Positions 17,096 to 25,893 of a stretch of DNA of 64,000 nt are shown piece by piece. Source of the stretch: Alteromonas sp. KC3 (GTDB lineage: Bacteria; Pseudomonadota; Gammaproteobacteria; Enterobacterales; Alteromonadaceae); assembly GCF_016756315.1 (NCBI RefSeq), contig NZ_AP024235.1, forward strand, positions 2,294,001-2,358,000, written 5' to 3'. Position 1 is the first letter of the stretch; the number at the start of each line of letters is the position of its first letter. Position numbers and translations under genes: made by a program. The notes beneath the pieces are model-generated. The model did no database searches. It saw nothing but the letters and a program-made list of their open reading frames with translations, and was not told the origin of the DNA.

Positions 17096-18613
17096 ATGAT
17101 ACTTGCCGAATCACCTCGTCGCCAGCGTGTGACAAAACTCGTCAATTGGGGCCATTGGTTTGCTTTAGCCAATATCATAATTGCCATTGTGATAGCGTCA
17201 ATTTTCGTCTTCTCGTCGCCTATGCCTGGTACGGGTGTCGGCACCCTTTACCTTTTAGCTAATTGGTTCGGTCATATCGGCTTTATGACCTTCTTTGGCT
17301 TTGTTATTTTTATCTTGCCTTTGTGCTATTTAGTCAGTAACCAAAGAGTCATAAAAGCAAGCGCCTCCATTATCGCTGCAGTGGGATTAGCATTGTTGGC
17401 GTTCGATGCCCTGTTGTTCAATCGCACAGGTTTTCACATCAGCTTTTATGCCGCTGACTTGCTTAAAAACCAAGCGCAATCCCAAATTGCAATGGAGAAC
17501 TGGCAACAGTGGGCGTTTTTGTTCTTGCTATTTATCGTGTGGTTAGGTTTTCAGCTTGTGCTTGCCAATGCAATATGGAAGCGAGTAGAACGATTTTCAC
17601 GCTATAAAATCGGCATACCGGTCACAACGTTCTTTGTAAGTTGTTTTGTAACCAGTCATGCTATTCATGTATGGGCAGATGCTAAGTTGTACCAGCCAAT
17701 CATTAAACAAGACAACATGTTTCCATTGTCTTACCCTGCTACAGCAAAAACCACGATGTCTCGTTATGGGTTATTAGACTTAGCCGCCTACGAAGAGCGT
17801 AAGCAGCTTCAATTCAACCCAGACATTCACAGCATTACCTACCCTGCGGAACCTGTGTACTGTTCTATAGAAACCAGTAAGAATCTTACTGTGGTTGTGC
17901 AAACCGATAGTAGTCCATTACCCGAATTTGCAGATACGTCATTAAATGTTATTGGTGACTATTATTCAACGGCAAGTAGTATTGAGGGGCTGATTACGAC
18001 CACGTTGTTCGGTGTACCTGAAATATACCAAGACGCGTTGTCTCAAAAACGCCCTGTTCTTTTAGCGTTGCCGCTTGGCTCAGGCATGCCTGTTTCTATT
18101 CACAGTGAAGTTGCATTGCCGCTTCCTCAACTGTCAGGCTATATACAACCGCTTACTAATAATCATCAGGGTTTACATATTGCATTTCTTAATGGCGATG
18201 ACATCAATCGCTATGCGTCAGATGCACTATCTCGAGGGCACGACGTTATTGTAGCAACTGGGTTTTCAAGTGAATTTGGCAAAGGGCACCTTTTAAGTAA
18301 TTTACCCTTAAAAGCGTCACTTGCGAGCACTGAGGATTTAGCGCCAACAATTCTCAATGCCCTAGGTTGCTCAGCGCCAGCAACGTATTATTCAACTGGC
18401 CAAAATTTACTGTCACCTTCTCGTTCATGGCTGGTTAGTACATCTGGTGAGCGTATTGTTGTGTTCCACGACAACAAGCGCACTGATGTATTAAGTAACG
18501 GTAGTTATGAGATAAGCGATATGAGAACTGGCAAGAGAAGTAATGACGCATTAAATGTAGATTTACTCTCTCAAGCTATAAAACATCTATCTCGCTTTTC
18601 AAAACAAAACTAA
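17096..18613 (+). CDS. yejM: YejM/LapC-like inner-membrane protein with short periplasmic domain
   Basis: The N-terminal about 190 residues form a DUF3413 domain with about five membrane helices. It is followed by a basic/aromatic linker (YGLLDLAAYEERKQ) and a periplasmic sulfatase-fold-like domain. In E. coli, YejM (PbgA/LapC) controls lipopolysaccharide synthesis by acting on LapB and hence LpxC stability. Here the protein has 505 residues against about 586 in E. coli, and the shortfall is in the periplasmic domain. The segment SSIEGLITTTLFGVP and the later VIVATGFSSEFG and STEDLAPTILNALG can be matched by eye to E. coli, but the region between them is much shorter. As in E. coli, sulfatase metal ligands are not recognisable. 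Coupling to yejL and proximity to yejK support the call. Confidence 0.87.
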   Translation: MILAESPRRQRVTKLVNWGHWFALANIIIAIVIASIFVFSSPMPGTGVGTLYLLANWFGHIGFMTFFGFVIFILPLCYLVSNQRVIKASASIIAAVGLALLAFDALLFNRTGFHISFYAADLLKNQAQSQIAMENWQQWAFLFLLFIVWLGFQLVLANAIWKRVERFSRYKIGIPVTTFFVSCFVTSHAIHVWADAKLYQPIIKQDNMFPLSYPATAKTTMSRYGLLDLAAYEERKQLQFNPDIHSITYPAEPVYCSIETSKNLTVVVQTDSSPLPEFADTSLNVIGDYYSTASSIEGLITTTLFGVPEIYQDALSQKRPVLLALPLGSGMPVSIHSEVALPLPQLSGYIQPLTNNHQGLHIAFLNGDDINRYASDALSRGHDVIVATGFSSEFGKGHLLSNLPLKASLASTEDLAPTILNALGCSAPATYYSTGQNLLSPSRSWLVSTSGERIVVFHDNKRTDVLSNGSYEISDMRTGKRSNDALNVDLLSQAIKHLSRFSKQN

Positions 18614-18618
18614 AAAAT

Positions 18619-18643
18619 AGGCGCCAACACCGGCGCCTTTTTT
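18619..18643 (+). terminator. Intrinsic terminator after yejM
   Basis: A GC-rich stem AGGCGCC / GGCGCCT (18619-18625 and 18632-18638) closes a 6-base loop and is followed by a run of T. It lies 5 bp after the yejM stop codon. Confidence 0.92.
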
Positions 18644-18680
18644 ATTATCAATTTACGTTACGCGTAACGCGGAATTGCTT

Positions 18681-19244
18681 TTACCTTCCTGCTTCTATAT
18701 CACGTATTTCTGCAAGTGTGGCCACTTGATTCACACTATGCTTTTCATCAAGTTCCTTTAACATTTCTTGAGTAATCGAGCCATTAGTTAGGTAAAAGCT
18801 GCGGCGCACACCCGCTGCATCTGCCGCCACAATGTCGCGCCAGCTATCACCAATCATTACGCTACGTGCCACGTCAATCTTTAGCTCTTGCTGTGCCTTA
18901 ATCAACATACCTGGAGCTGGCTTTCTGCAGTCACACGGCCTAGCGAATTGAGCTACACTCCCCTGTTCGTGGTGTGGGCAATGATATACGCGTACTTGGT
19001 TTATACCATGTTCGCTAAAATCTTGCTGCACACGCTCCATAAGCAAACAGAAATCTGATTCAGTGTAATAGCCCCGTGCAATACCACTTTGATTAGTGAC
19101 AATAACGGGAACAAACCCGCTGTCTTGGTAGCGACGGATTAATGCGAAAATGCCTTCTATGTATTGAAAATCTGCATAGTGTCCTACATAGCCGTGATCG
19201 ACATTAATTACACCGTCACGGTCTAAAAAGAGGGCTTTTTTCAT
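18681..19244 (-). CDS. gmhB: D-glycero-beta-D-manno-heptose 1,7-bisphosphate 7-phosphatase
   Basis: This 187-residue HAD phosphatase removes the 7-phosphate in ADP-heptose synthesis for the lipopolysaccharide inner core. The HAD motif FLDRDGVIN (Asp8 and Asp10) is at the N-terminus and VTNQSGIARG carries the second motif. A zinc-binding loop (CPHHEQ through CDCRKPAPGM) typical of GmhB is present, and MIGDSWRDI is the last motif. The frame opens 15 bp upstream, but the ATG at 19244 overlaps the stop of rlmA as ATGA, so the two genes are translationally coupled. Confidence 0.93.
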   Translation of the reverse strand: MKKALFLDRDGVINVDHGYVGHYADFQYIEGIFALIRRYQDSGFVPVIVTNQSGIARGYYTESDFCLLMERVQQDFSEHGINQVRVYHCPHHEQGSVAQFARPCDCRKPAPGMLIKAQQELKIDVARSVMIGDSWRDIVAADAAGVRRSFYLTNGSITQEMLKELDEKHSVNQVATLAEIRDIEAGR

Positions 19245-20074
19245 TCTGCTTTCTGCCACAGTTGAATATGAAAATCAGCAGTCACTACACTCAATGCCTC
19301 TACAATATCGTCAATGCGACCCTGAGGTAATTTCCAATAGAAAGGGGTCATTTTAATAAGTGCTAGCGCGTGCGCTTTCGATGTAAGGGCAATAGGAAAA
19401 GTTAATCTCTCAGACAATACAGTGCGTAAGTTCTCCCTATGCGTATCTTTTGATGCGTGCTTTTTTGGATTATCGTAAATTTGTGACTTTATTTCATACA
19501 AATGATCAGCACTAGGGTCGACCGTAAGTAATAAACCATCAGATTTTAGTGCACGTACATATTCGCTGTTGTTTCCCGGAGCAAACACTTGGATCATGAC
19601 ATCTTGTGATGCATCCTCAAGCGGCAAATCAAAACTACTTGCTACAACAAATTGATGTGTCTTGAAGGCCTTTGAAGCTATCTCCACCGCAATTTTCGAA
19701 ATATCACTACCCGCTCCACTACAGTTATAGCCTAACTGCTTTAGGCCATTAATCACCGTATCAAGATAGCTACCCTCGCCACATCCAGCATCGTAAACCG
19801 CAACACGAGAAGCGGTATCATTTGAAGGTATTAGGTGCTGTGCTAGGCGTTGAACAAGCCTATCTTTAAGTGGTTTGTAGGCATTGAGTTCATGAAACTC
19901 ACGGCGGGCTTTTACCATCGCTTTATCGTCACCAGGCACTTTCGACTTTTTGAACTGCACTGGTAGTAAGTTAACGTACCCGGATTTGGCCTTATCAAAA
20001 CTGTGATTGTTTTCACATTTTATGGCCTTGCTATGCAAAGAGATAGCCGATTTACACAGTGGGCATAGCCACAT
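19241..20074 (-). CDS. rlmA: 23S rRNA (guanine-N1)-methyltransferase RlmA-like
   Basis: This S-adenosylmethionine-dependent enzyme methylates G745 of 23S rRNA in E. coli. The N-terminal zinc ribbon (Cys4, Cys7, Cys20, His24) is followed by the family hallmark SGYVNLLPVQFKKSK with GDDKAM, and the SAM-binding motif is VYDAGCGEGSYL. I take the ATG at 20074 because it places the first Cys pair at the same distance from the start as in E. coli RlmA; a TTG at 20098 is the alternative. Its stop overlaps the gmhB start. Confidence 0.92.
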   Translation of the reverse strand: MWLCPLCKSAISLHSKAIKCENNHSFDKAKSGYVNLLPVQFKKSKVPGDDKAMVKARREFHELNAYKPLKDRLVQRLAQHLIPSNDTASRVAVYDAGCGEGSYLDTVINGLKQLGYNCSGAGSDISKIAVEIASKAFKTHQFVVASSFDLPLEDASQDVMIQVFAPGNNSEYVRALKSDGLLLTVDPSADHLYEIKSQIYDNPKKHASKDTHRENLRTVLSERLTFPIALTSKAHALALIKMTPFYWKLPQGRIDDIVEALSVVTADFHIQLWQKAE

Positions 20075-20120
20075 AACAATGTCGTCTTTGGTTACCAAAA
20101 TTTGAGTGTGAGTCTACCAA

Positions 20121-20150
20121 AAACAAAGCCCTAGTGACAGCTAGGGCTTT
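20121..20150 (-). terminator. Intrinsic terminator of the valine-catabolism operon
   Basis: A 10-base stem (AAAGCCCTAG at 20125-20134 with its complement at 20141-20150) has a 6-base loop. On the minus strand it is followed by a T-rich tract. It lies 48 bp past the stop of the 3-hydroxyisobutyryl-CoA hydrolase gene. Confidence 0.85.
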
Positions 20151-20197
20151 AGTCCTTATCTAACCGATAAAGATAACAGTTCCACAGTTAAATGTTG

Positions 20198-21322
20198 TTA
20201 TAGTGCTTTTAACGGATGAGCGTCTTCTGTCCAAGGTGAAGTAAAAAAGTGCTCAATGACTTCTTTTGGTACATCGCTCACCGATGGGTATTTCCACTTT
20301 GGTTTCATGTCTTTATCAATTAACAAAGCACGCACGCCCTCTTGGAATTCACCGCTTTCACCACAGCGACATGACATATCCGCTTCCATTTTAAAGCATT
20401 CAGCCAAACTCATAGACGCACCGCGCTTGCACTGTTCAAATACCAAATGCATGGTTATAGGCGAGCCTTTAGCCAACGTCGCCTGTGCTCTGGATAACCA
20501 TTTGTCACCTTGCATATCGGCACCCAATATTGCGCTAACAACATCTTCAACATTATCGAAGCGACACAAATCGTCAATAAGCGACATATTAGGCTCAACA
20601 TTGCCTGCTATTACACTCTCAGGTTTTTCAAGATTGTTGAGCAGCATTGATACGTCGTCAGACAACGCTTGACAATCAGCCCAACTATGCGAAATCAAAG
20701 CACGGAGCATAGCTTGCTTTTGATTGCTAGCAACACAGTGGTCAGCTAACCCGACATAACACGCATCACTGGCATTCATTTGCCCGCCAGTTAGCCCAAG
20801 AAACACCCCTGACTTTCCGGGTAATCGTGGCAAAAAGTAGCTACCGCCCACATCGGGGTACAGACCAATAGTTATTTCTGGCATTGCTAAACGCGACGTT
20901 TCAGTAACAACTCGATGACTGGCACCGCAAAGCAGTCCCATACCACCACCCATTACAATGCCACTGCCCCATACCACAATAGGCTTATCGTAGTTGTGAA
21001 TGGTATAGTCTAGGGTGTATTCAGTCTTAAAAAAGTCTTCAAGAAATGCTGGGATTTCTCCGTGACTTTCCACCATGGCTTTGTACATCGACACAATATC
21101 GCCACCTGCACAAAATGCTTTTTCACCCGCAGCATCTACCACTACAGCGACTATATCGCTTCGACTCTGCCATGCTTGAAGCGCGTCCAGCATGATCTTT
21201 GCCATCTCTAAATCAAGTGCATTTAGCGCTTTTTCTTTATTTAATGTTAGTCTTCCAATGGCATATGCTTGGCAAGCGGTCTTTAACTCATCGACGATGA
21301 CGACTGGCTCCATTTGGCTCAT
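20198..21322 (-). CDS. 3-hydroxyisobutyryl-CoA hydrolase (enoyl-CoA hydratase/isomerase family)
   Basis: This 374-residue crotonase-fold enzyme is longer than simple enoyl-CoA hydratases (about 260) and matches the length of 3-hydroxyisobutyryl-CoA hydrolases of valine degradation. The oxyanion-hole segments are AFCAGGDI (about 69-76) and MGGGMGLLCGAS (about 124-135), with the family-typical MPEITIGLYPDVGGSYFLPRL after them and a C-terminal ALLIDKDMKPKW segment also typical of this hydrolase. It follows the acyl-CoA dehydrogenase gene by 13 bp, giving two successive valine-pathway activities in one operon. A plain enoyl-CoA hydratase is the less likely alternative. Confidence 0.9.
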   Translation of the reverse strand: MSQMEPVVIVDELKTACQAYAIGRLTLNKEKALNALDLEMAKIMLDALQAWQSRSDIVAVVVDAAGEKAFCAGGDIVSMYKAMVESHGEIPAFLEDFFKTEYTLDYTIHNYDKPIVVWGSGIVMGGGMGLLCGASHRVVTETSRLAMPEITIGLYPDVGGSYFLPRLPGKSGVFLGLTGGQMNASDACYVGLADHCVASNQKQAMLRALISHSWADCQALSDDVSMLLNNLEKPESVIAGNVEPNMSLIDDLCRFDNVEDVVSAILGADMQGDKWLSRAQATLAKGSPITMHLVFEQCKRGASMSLAECFKMEADMSCRCGESGEFQEGVRALLIDKDMKPKWKYPSVSDVPKEVIEHFFTSPWTEDAHPLKAL

Positions 21323-21335
21323 AGGTACTCCTTGA

Positions 21336-22490
21336 TTACAGTACGTTGCGCTCGTCCGCTAATAATCGTCGACCAATGATGACACGCATTATTTCATTAG
21401 TGCCTTCAAGAATTTGGTGAACGCGCACGTCTCTGAAGTGACGCTCTAGCGGATACTCCTTTATGTAACCATATCCGCCGTGAAGTTGTAAGGCATCATT
21501 GCACACATTAAAGCCAACATCGGTAGCAAAACGTTTCGCCATGGCACAATACGTTGTTTTATCAGCATCATTGTTATCAAGTTTACACGCAGCCATGCGT
21601 ACCATTTGACGTGCTGCTACCAATTCTGTCGCCATGTCTGCCAACTTAAATTGCAATGCCTGAAAGCCCGCAATTGGCTTACCAAATTGTTCGCGTTCTG
21701 TCATATAGGCTCGCGCAGTGTTAAGGGCTTGCTGAGCAGTACCGACAGAACAAGTAGCAATATTGATACGCCCTCCGTCAAGACCTTGCATGGCCATTTT
21801 AAAGCCTTGTCCTTCCTCACCTAAACGCCAGCTTTCTTCAACTTGAACATTGTCGAAAGTGATCATACGAGTAGGTTGAGCGTTCCACCCCATTTTCTCT
21901 TCGGCTTTACCATATTCGATACCATCTAGATTAGCCGGAACAGCAAATGCTGACACACCGCTAGGGCCATCGCCACCTGTTCGTGCCATCACGACAAGTA
22001 CGTCGGTACTACCCGCACCAGAGATAAATACTTTTGAACCGTTTAGCACATAGCCTTTATCGTTTTTTGTCGCCTTTGTTTTTAACGACGCGGCATCAGA
22101 ACCCGCACCAGGCTCGGTTAGACAATATGAAGCAAGCTTGTCACCTGTTACTAACTGATCGCACCACATCGCCTTACAGGATTCACTTCCCCAAGTAGCA
22201 ATCATCCAGGTTGCCATATTATGTATGGTCAGCATCGCAGTGGTAGTGGTACACCCCATTGATAGCTGTTCAAAAATAATTGATGAGTCTAAACGTGATA
22301 GTCCAAGGCCGCCCGCCTCTTCTGGCGCGTATAATCCACAAAAGCCGAGTTCACCCGCTTTCTTAATTGCTTCTACTGGAAAATGGTGTTCGCGATCCCA
22401 CATTGCTGCGTTTGGCGCAAGTTCTTGCTGCGCGAACTGTCTAGCGGTTTCTTCAAATGCTAATTGATCGTCGGTTAACTCAAAGTTCAT
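21336..22490 (-). CDS. Acyl-CoA dehydrogenase, probably isobutyryl-CoA dehydrogenase
   Basis: This 384-residue FAD enzyme has the normal acyl-CoA dehydrogenase domain order. Signatures include YCLTEPGAGSDAASLKT (flavin and substrate contact), the QLHGGYGY segment, and ILEGTNEIMR with the expected catalytic Glu near the C-terminus. The operon partner, 3-hydroxyisobutyryl-CoA hydrolase, and mmsB 2 kb away point to the branched-chain (isobutyryl-CoA) member of the family; substrate is inferred from context. A palindrome at 22551-22569 lies about 60 bp upstream of the ATG and is a candidate operator. Confidence 0.9.
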   Translation of the reverse strand: MNFELTDDQLAFEETARQFAQQELAPNAAMWDREHHFPVEAIKKAGELGFCGLYAPEEAGGLGLSRLDSSIIFEQLSMGCTTTTAMLTIHNMATWMIATWGSESCKAMWCDQLVTGDKLASYCLTEPGAGSDAASLKTKATKNDKGYVLNGSKVFISGAGSTDVLVVMARTGGDGPSGVSAFAVPANLDGIEYGKAEEKMGWNAQPTRMITFDNVQVEESWRLGEEGQGFKMAMQGLDGGRINIATCSVGTAQQALNTARAYMTEREQFGKPIAGFQALQFKLADMATELVAARQMVRMAACKLDNNDADKTTYCAMAKRFATDVGFNVCNDALQLHGGYGYIKEYPLERHFRDVRVHQILEGTNEIMRVIIGRRLLADERNVL

Positions 22491-22550
22491 AAAGCTTACC
22501 TATAGTCTGTTGTATCAATGTAAGTGTTAACACATTACCCAATAGTTACC

Positions 22551-22569
22551 CCTTACGTAAACGTAAAGG
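22551..22569. promoter_or_regulatory. Palindrome upstream of the valine-catabolism operon
   Basis: The sequence contains TTACGT-AA-ACGTAA, a perfect 6-base inverted repeat within CCTTACGTAAACGTAAAGG. It lies in the region between the divergent acyl-CoA dehydrogenase and REC-TPR genes. The pattern resembles what I recall for sites of LiuR-type MerR regulators of branched-chain amino-acid and fatty-acid catabolism, but that is from memory and untested. Confidence 0.45.
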
Positions 22570-22766
22570 CACTATTTTGTTAAAAACAAGTGTTGAATAA
22601 CGTAAATATTTTGTGACGTATTGGCGCTTGCAGTGTTTTTAGCGTTGTCACTTTGCGGTTTGATGCCAAAGGTATTTTAAAATTTCATCAGTTATCACTT
22701 TGAATAGTGAAACTCTACAACGCGACTGGTAAGCTTATAATACTCCCAATAGACGGCTGTGATATC

Positions 22767-24371
22767 TTGGAATTTAGAATTGCCATTGTCGAAGACAACG
22801 CAACTGCGCGCACTGCCTTGCGTGGCCACCTTATGTCTATTGCCAATTTATCGGTAAGCAGTTTCGCTTCAGGATATGAACTCAAGTCAGCGCTCAAAAA
22901 GCAAAATTTTGAGTTATTGCTTATGGACTACCATCTCGGAGCGGGTAAAAGCGGTGTCGAGTGGATCCACACCTTGCGTGAATCTGGTTATATAAAACCA
23001 AGTACTGGGATCATTTTTCTTACCTCTGATGGCGCTCCACAGACCATTGGTCGTATTATGGATATTCAGCCTGATGTGCTCCTTATTAAGCCTTACACTA
23101 TTGCTTCGCTTTCACGGCAAATTAAGCAGTATCTCCAATACAGAGACTACGTTAAGAATGTGTTACACGCACTCGACAACAAAGAGACTGAACGTGCCAT
23201 CAGTATTATTCATGGAAAAATAAAAGAAGGGGTGCCTACCCGCCTCGTAGCAGATATTAGACGACTATACGCTAGGTTGTTGTTTGAAAATGGTGAACCT
23301 CTTCGTTCGTTAAAAATTTACGAAGACGTCCTTACGCATTCCGATAAAGTATTGTGGGCTCAGTGGGGAAAAATTAAGTGCCAATATACGGCTGGTTATT
23401 GGTCACAATGCAAAACCCAGTTGGATGAGATGGTCAATTCAAGCTTAGCGCGTGATAAAGCATTCGAATGGTTAGCGTCTTTGTCTTTCGAACAAAGTGC
23501 TTTTGATGATGTCGAGAAGTACCTTGATCAAATAAAATTCAGTGAATTAAGTTTACCCGCCGCAAAGCTCAAAAGTATGGCGTTTCAAAAGCAAGACAAA
23601 GTCATTGACGCCATTGATTTACTGCAAAAAAAGCGTGCAATGCACAGAAGTGCCAAAGACCAATTTAACGACTTTACTTTTGAACTTGCCGAGTTTTACC
23701 TCATGCTGGCAGAAACTGCACCAGAGACCAATAGATCAGAAAGTTTGTCTCAAGCAAGAAAGCTCGTGGGCATCGCGGGTCGAAGCCAAGGTGATCCTCA
23801 GGTACTGCAAAAGCGTGACTACCTACTCGCTTATTCTGCCATATTAGATAATGACGTAGATAAAGCCAGCCATTTGTTAGAAGCAGAATATATCGACAAT
23901 TACTTGCGAACAGAGCCATCCACCCTTGTTGTAGCCGCTAAAGTACATCACGGCTTGGGTGACGAACGAAAAGCCGGTGAACTATTACTTATGGCAAAAG
24001 ACAAAAATCAAGAGTTACAAGCTATTTCAGAACAAGTAACCAATGACGCGTTAATATTCAGCGGTGGCCAGTCGCTCGGTTTAAATCATGAACAAGCTGT
24101 CGCCATTAACGAGACAGGCACGCAACTCTTTTTAGAAGGCGATTTAGACGCTGCAATGAAACACTTTTACGACGCCTATCACTTATCGCCAGAAACCGCG
24201 GCTTTTGGACTGAACTTACTACAAAGTATGATTGAGTCAGACACTAGGGTGTATCGCAAATACGACTTAGACCAACTATTCGAAACCCTTCACAATGATG
24301 TGTTATCAGCGCCAAACAAAGCGCGTTTGGCGCAGTTATCTGAACTAGCAAGGGTTCAAACACATACCTGA
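22767..24371 (+). CDS. REC-TPR response regulator (second paralogue)
   Basis: The N-terminal receiver has the acidic VEDN, a phospho-acceptor Asp in LLMDYHLG, Thr in FLTSDG and the Lys in LLIKPYT. The rest, over 400 residues, is a helical TPR-like array ending in a repeat with the segment FGLNLLQSMIES. It is paralogous to the protein at 1362-3002. There is no DNA-binding or enzymatic output domain. The frame is open from a GTG at 22707, which would add 20 residues before the receiver; the TTG at 22767 fits the domain boundary better (EFRIAIVEDN), but neither has a clear ribosome-binding site. It interrupts the valine-catabolism genes on the opposite strand. Confidence 0.82.
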   Translation: MEFRIAIVEDNATARTALRGHLMSIANLSVSSFASGYELKSALKKQNFELLLMDYHLGAGKSGVEWIHTLRESGYIKPSTGIIFLTSDGAPQTIGRIMDIQPDVLLIKPYTIASLSRQIKQYLQYRDYVKNVLHALDNKETERAISIIHGKIKEGVPTRLVADIRRLYARLLFENGEPLRSLKIYEDVLTHSDKVLWAQWGKIKCQYTAGYWSQCKTQLDEMVNSSLARDKAFEWLASLSFEQSAFDDVEKYLDQIKFSELSLPAAKLKSMAFQKQDKVIDAIDLLQKKRAMHRSAKDQFNDFTFELAEFYLMLAETAPETNRSESLSQARKLVGIAGRSQGDPQVLQKRDYLLAYSAILDNDVDKASHLLEAEYIDNYLRTEPSTLVVAAKVHHGLGDERKAGELLLMAKDKNQELQAISEQVTNDALIFSGGQSLGLNHEQAVAINETGTQLFLEGDLDAAMKHFYDAYHLSPETAAFGLNLLQSMIESDTRVYRKYDLDQLFETLHNDVLSAPNKARLAQLSELARVQTHT

Positions 24372-24398
24372 TGTCCAGAGCATGTGTTTGTTGCGGTT

Positions 24399-25259
24399 TT
24401 ACTTTAATCGAGTTAACAGACTCGACGTATCCCATCTTCCACCACCCAGTTTTTGAACGTCGGCATAGTACTGGTCGACAAGAGCAGTCAGCGCAAGTGT
24501 AGAGCCATTTTTTCTAGCTTCATCTAGTGCGATATTAAGGTCTTTTCGCATCCAATCGACAGCAAAACCAAAGTCAAAACTATTATCCAACATTGTAGAA
24601 GCGCGATTTTCCATCTGCCATGACTGGGCAGCGCCTTTGCTAATAACATCAATAACAGCATTACAATCAAGGCCTGCCTTTTGCCCAAAATGTAACGCCT
24701 CGGCAAGTCCCTGAACAATTCCAGCGATACAGATTTGGTTCATCATTTTAGCTAATTGGCCACTTCCACATGTGCCAAGTAACTGGCTATGACGTGCGTA
24801 AATCTGTAATACTGGCTCAGCCTTTTCATAAACATCGCTATCACCACCCACCATGATAGTAAGTTGGCCATTTTGCGCGCCAGCTTGACCTCCAGAGACT
24901 GGTGCATCAAGAAATCCTATTTGTTTGGCCATACATAATGCATGTAGTTCTCTTGCCACATCGGCAGAAGCGGTAGTGTGGTCGACTAAAATGGCGCCAG
25001 ATTTCATAGCCGAAAGGGCACGATTGGCCACTTCACGAACATCATTGTCGTCACCCACGCACATCAAAACAATATCAGCACCCTCTGCAGCTTCTTCAGG
25101 CGTGCTGACAGCACGTCCGTTGTATTCGTTAGCCCAATCTTGTGCTTTTTTAAAAGTGCGGTTGTACACCGTGACATTTAAGCCTGCGTTAACTAAATGA
25201 CCGGCCATTGGGTAGCCCATTACGCCCAACCCAAGAAAACTTACTTTTAAATCTGTCAT
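24399..25259 (-). CDS. mmsB: 3-hydroxyisobutyrate dehydrogenase-like enzyme
   Basis: This 286-residue NAD(P)-dependent beta-hydroxyacid dehydrogenase begins with a Rossmann motif, FLGLGVMGYPMAGHL. It has the family's substrate signature LDAPVSGGQAGA and the catalytic Lys in GSGQLAKMMNQ. Nearby genes for isobutyryl-CoA dehydrogenase and 3-hydroxyisobutyryl-CoA hydrolase make 3-hydroxyisobutyrate the best substrate guess (valine degradation to methylmalonate semialdehyde). Tartronate semialdehyde reductase (GarR/GlxR) is the main alternative because motifs are shared. It is a separate transcription unit convergent with the REC-TPR gene, with 27 bp between stops. Confidence 0.85.
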   Translation of the reverse strand: MTDLKVSFLGLGVMGYPMAGHLVNAGLNVTVYNRTFKKAQDWANEYNGRAVSTPEEAAEGADIVLMCVGDDNDVREVANRALSAMKSGAILVDHTTASADVARELHALCMAKQIGFLDAPVSGGQAGAQNGQLTIMVGGDSDVYEKAEPVLQIYARHSQLLGTCGSGQLAKMMNQICIAGIVQGLAEALHFGQKAGLDCNAVIDVISKGAAQSWQMENRASTMLDNSFDFGFAVDWMRKDLNIALDEARKNGSTLALTALVDQYYADVQKLGGGRWDTSSLLTRLK

Positions 25260-25380
25260 TCTAAATATACTCTTGTAATTGTCTTATTGATGCAGCATTA
25301 CGATGTGGTTCGAATGTAACACAAACACCAATAAGCACTAAAGCGCTCTACACAATAACAATAGAAAAAAGGAAACAAAC

Positions 25381-25863
25381 GTGAGTATTTACGAATATGG
25401 CATTACGTTAAATGACGGCCGCGACATTTCATTAGACGAGTACAAAGGTAAGGTGCTACTGATCGTAAACACCGCAAGTAAATGTGGCTTTACTCCACAA
25501 TACGAAGGGCTCGAGGCGCTATACAAAACACACAAAGAAAATGGCTTAGAAATCCTCGGCTTTCCATGTGATCAGTTTGGTCATCAAGAACCCGGAAGTG
25601 ATGAAGACATTGCGCAGTTCTGCACACTGAATTTTGGTGTAACCTTCCCGTTGTCTAAAAAAATAGACGTTAACGGCCCAGATACCTTGCCACTCTACAA
25701 TGAACTCAAAGAAAAAGCACCGGGGTTACTTGGCAGTAAGCGTATTAAATGGAATTTCACAAAGTTTTTGGTCGACGCTAACGGTACGGTAGTCAAACGC
25801 TACGCGCCAACCGCGAAACCATCCGAAATAGAAAAAGATATAGCGGCTCTTTTGCCGCAATAG
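25381..25863 (+). CDS. Glutathione peroxidase family protein
   Basis: This 160-residue thioredoxin-fold peroxidase uses a peroxidatic Cys35 in NTASKCGFTPQ and has the FPCDQFGHQEPG segment and WNFTKFLV near the C-terminus. A Cys at about position 81 (DIAQFC) is placed like the resolving Cys of thioredoxin-dependent GPx enzymes, so thioredoxin rather than glutathione may be the real reductant. There is no signal peptide. The start is GTG at 25381 with AAAAAGGAAA upstream. It lies 30 bp before the D-lactate-dehydrogenase-like gene and is probably co-transcribed with it. Confidence 0.92.
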   Translation: MSIYEYGITLNDGRDISLDEYKGKVLLIVNTASKCGFTPQYEGLEALYKTHKENGLEILGFPCDQFGHQEPGSDEDIAQFCTLNFGVTFPLSKKIDVNGPDTLPLYNELKEKAPGLLGSKRIKWNFTKFLVDANGTVVKRYAPTAKPSEIEKDIAALLPQ

Positions 25864-25893
25864 CATCTTAAAACGCTACGGGGAGGCATTGGA

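Noticed and set aside
20256..20672. 138-residue frame opposite the 3-hydroxyisobutyryl-CoA hydrolase gene
   Set aside because: It is antisense to a gene with clear family motifs and has no start signal of its own.
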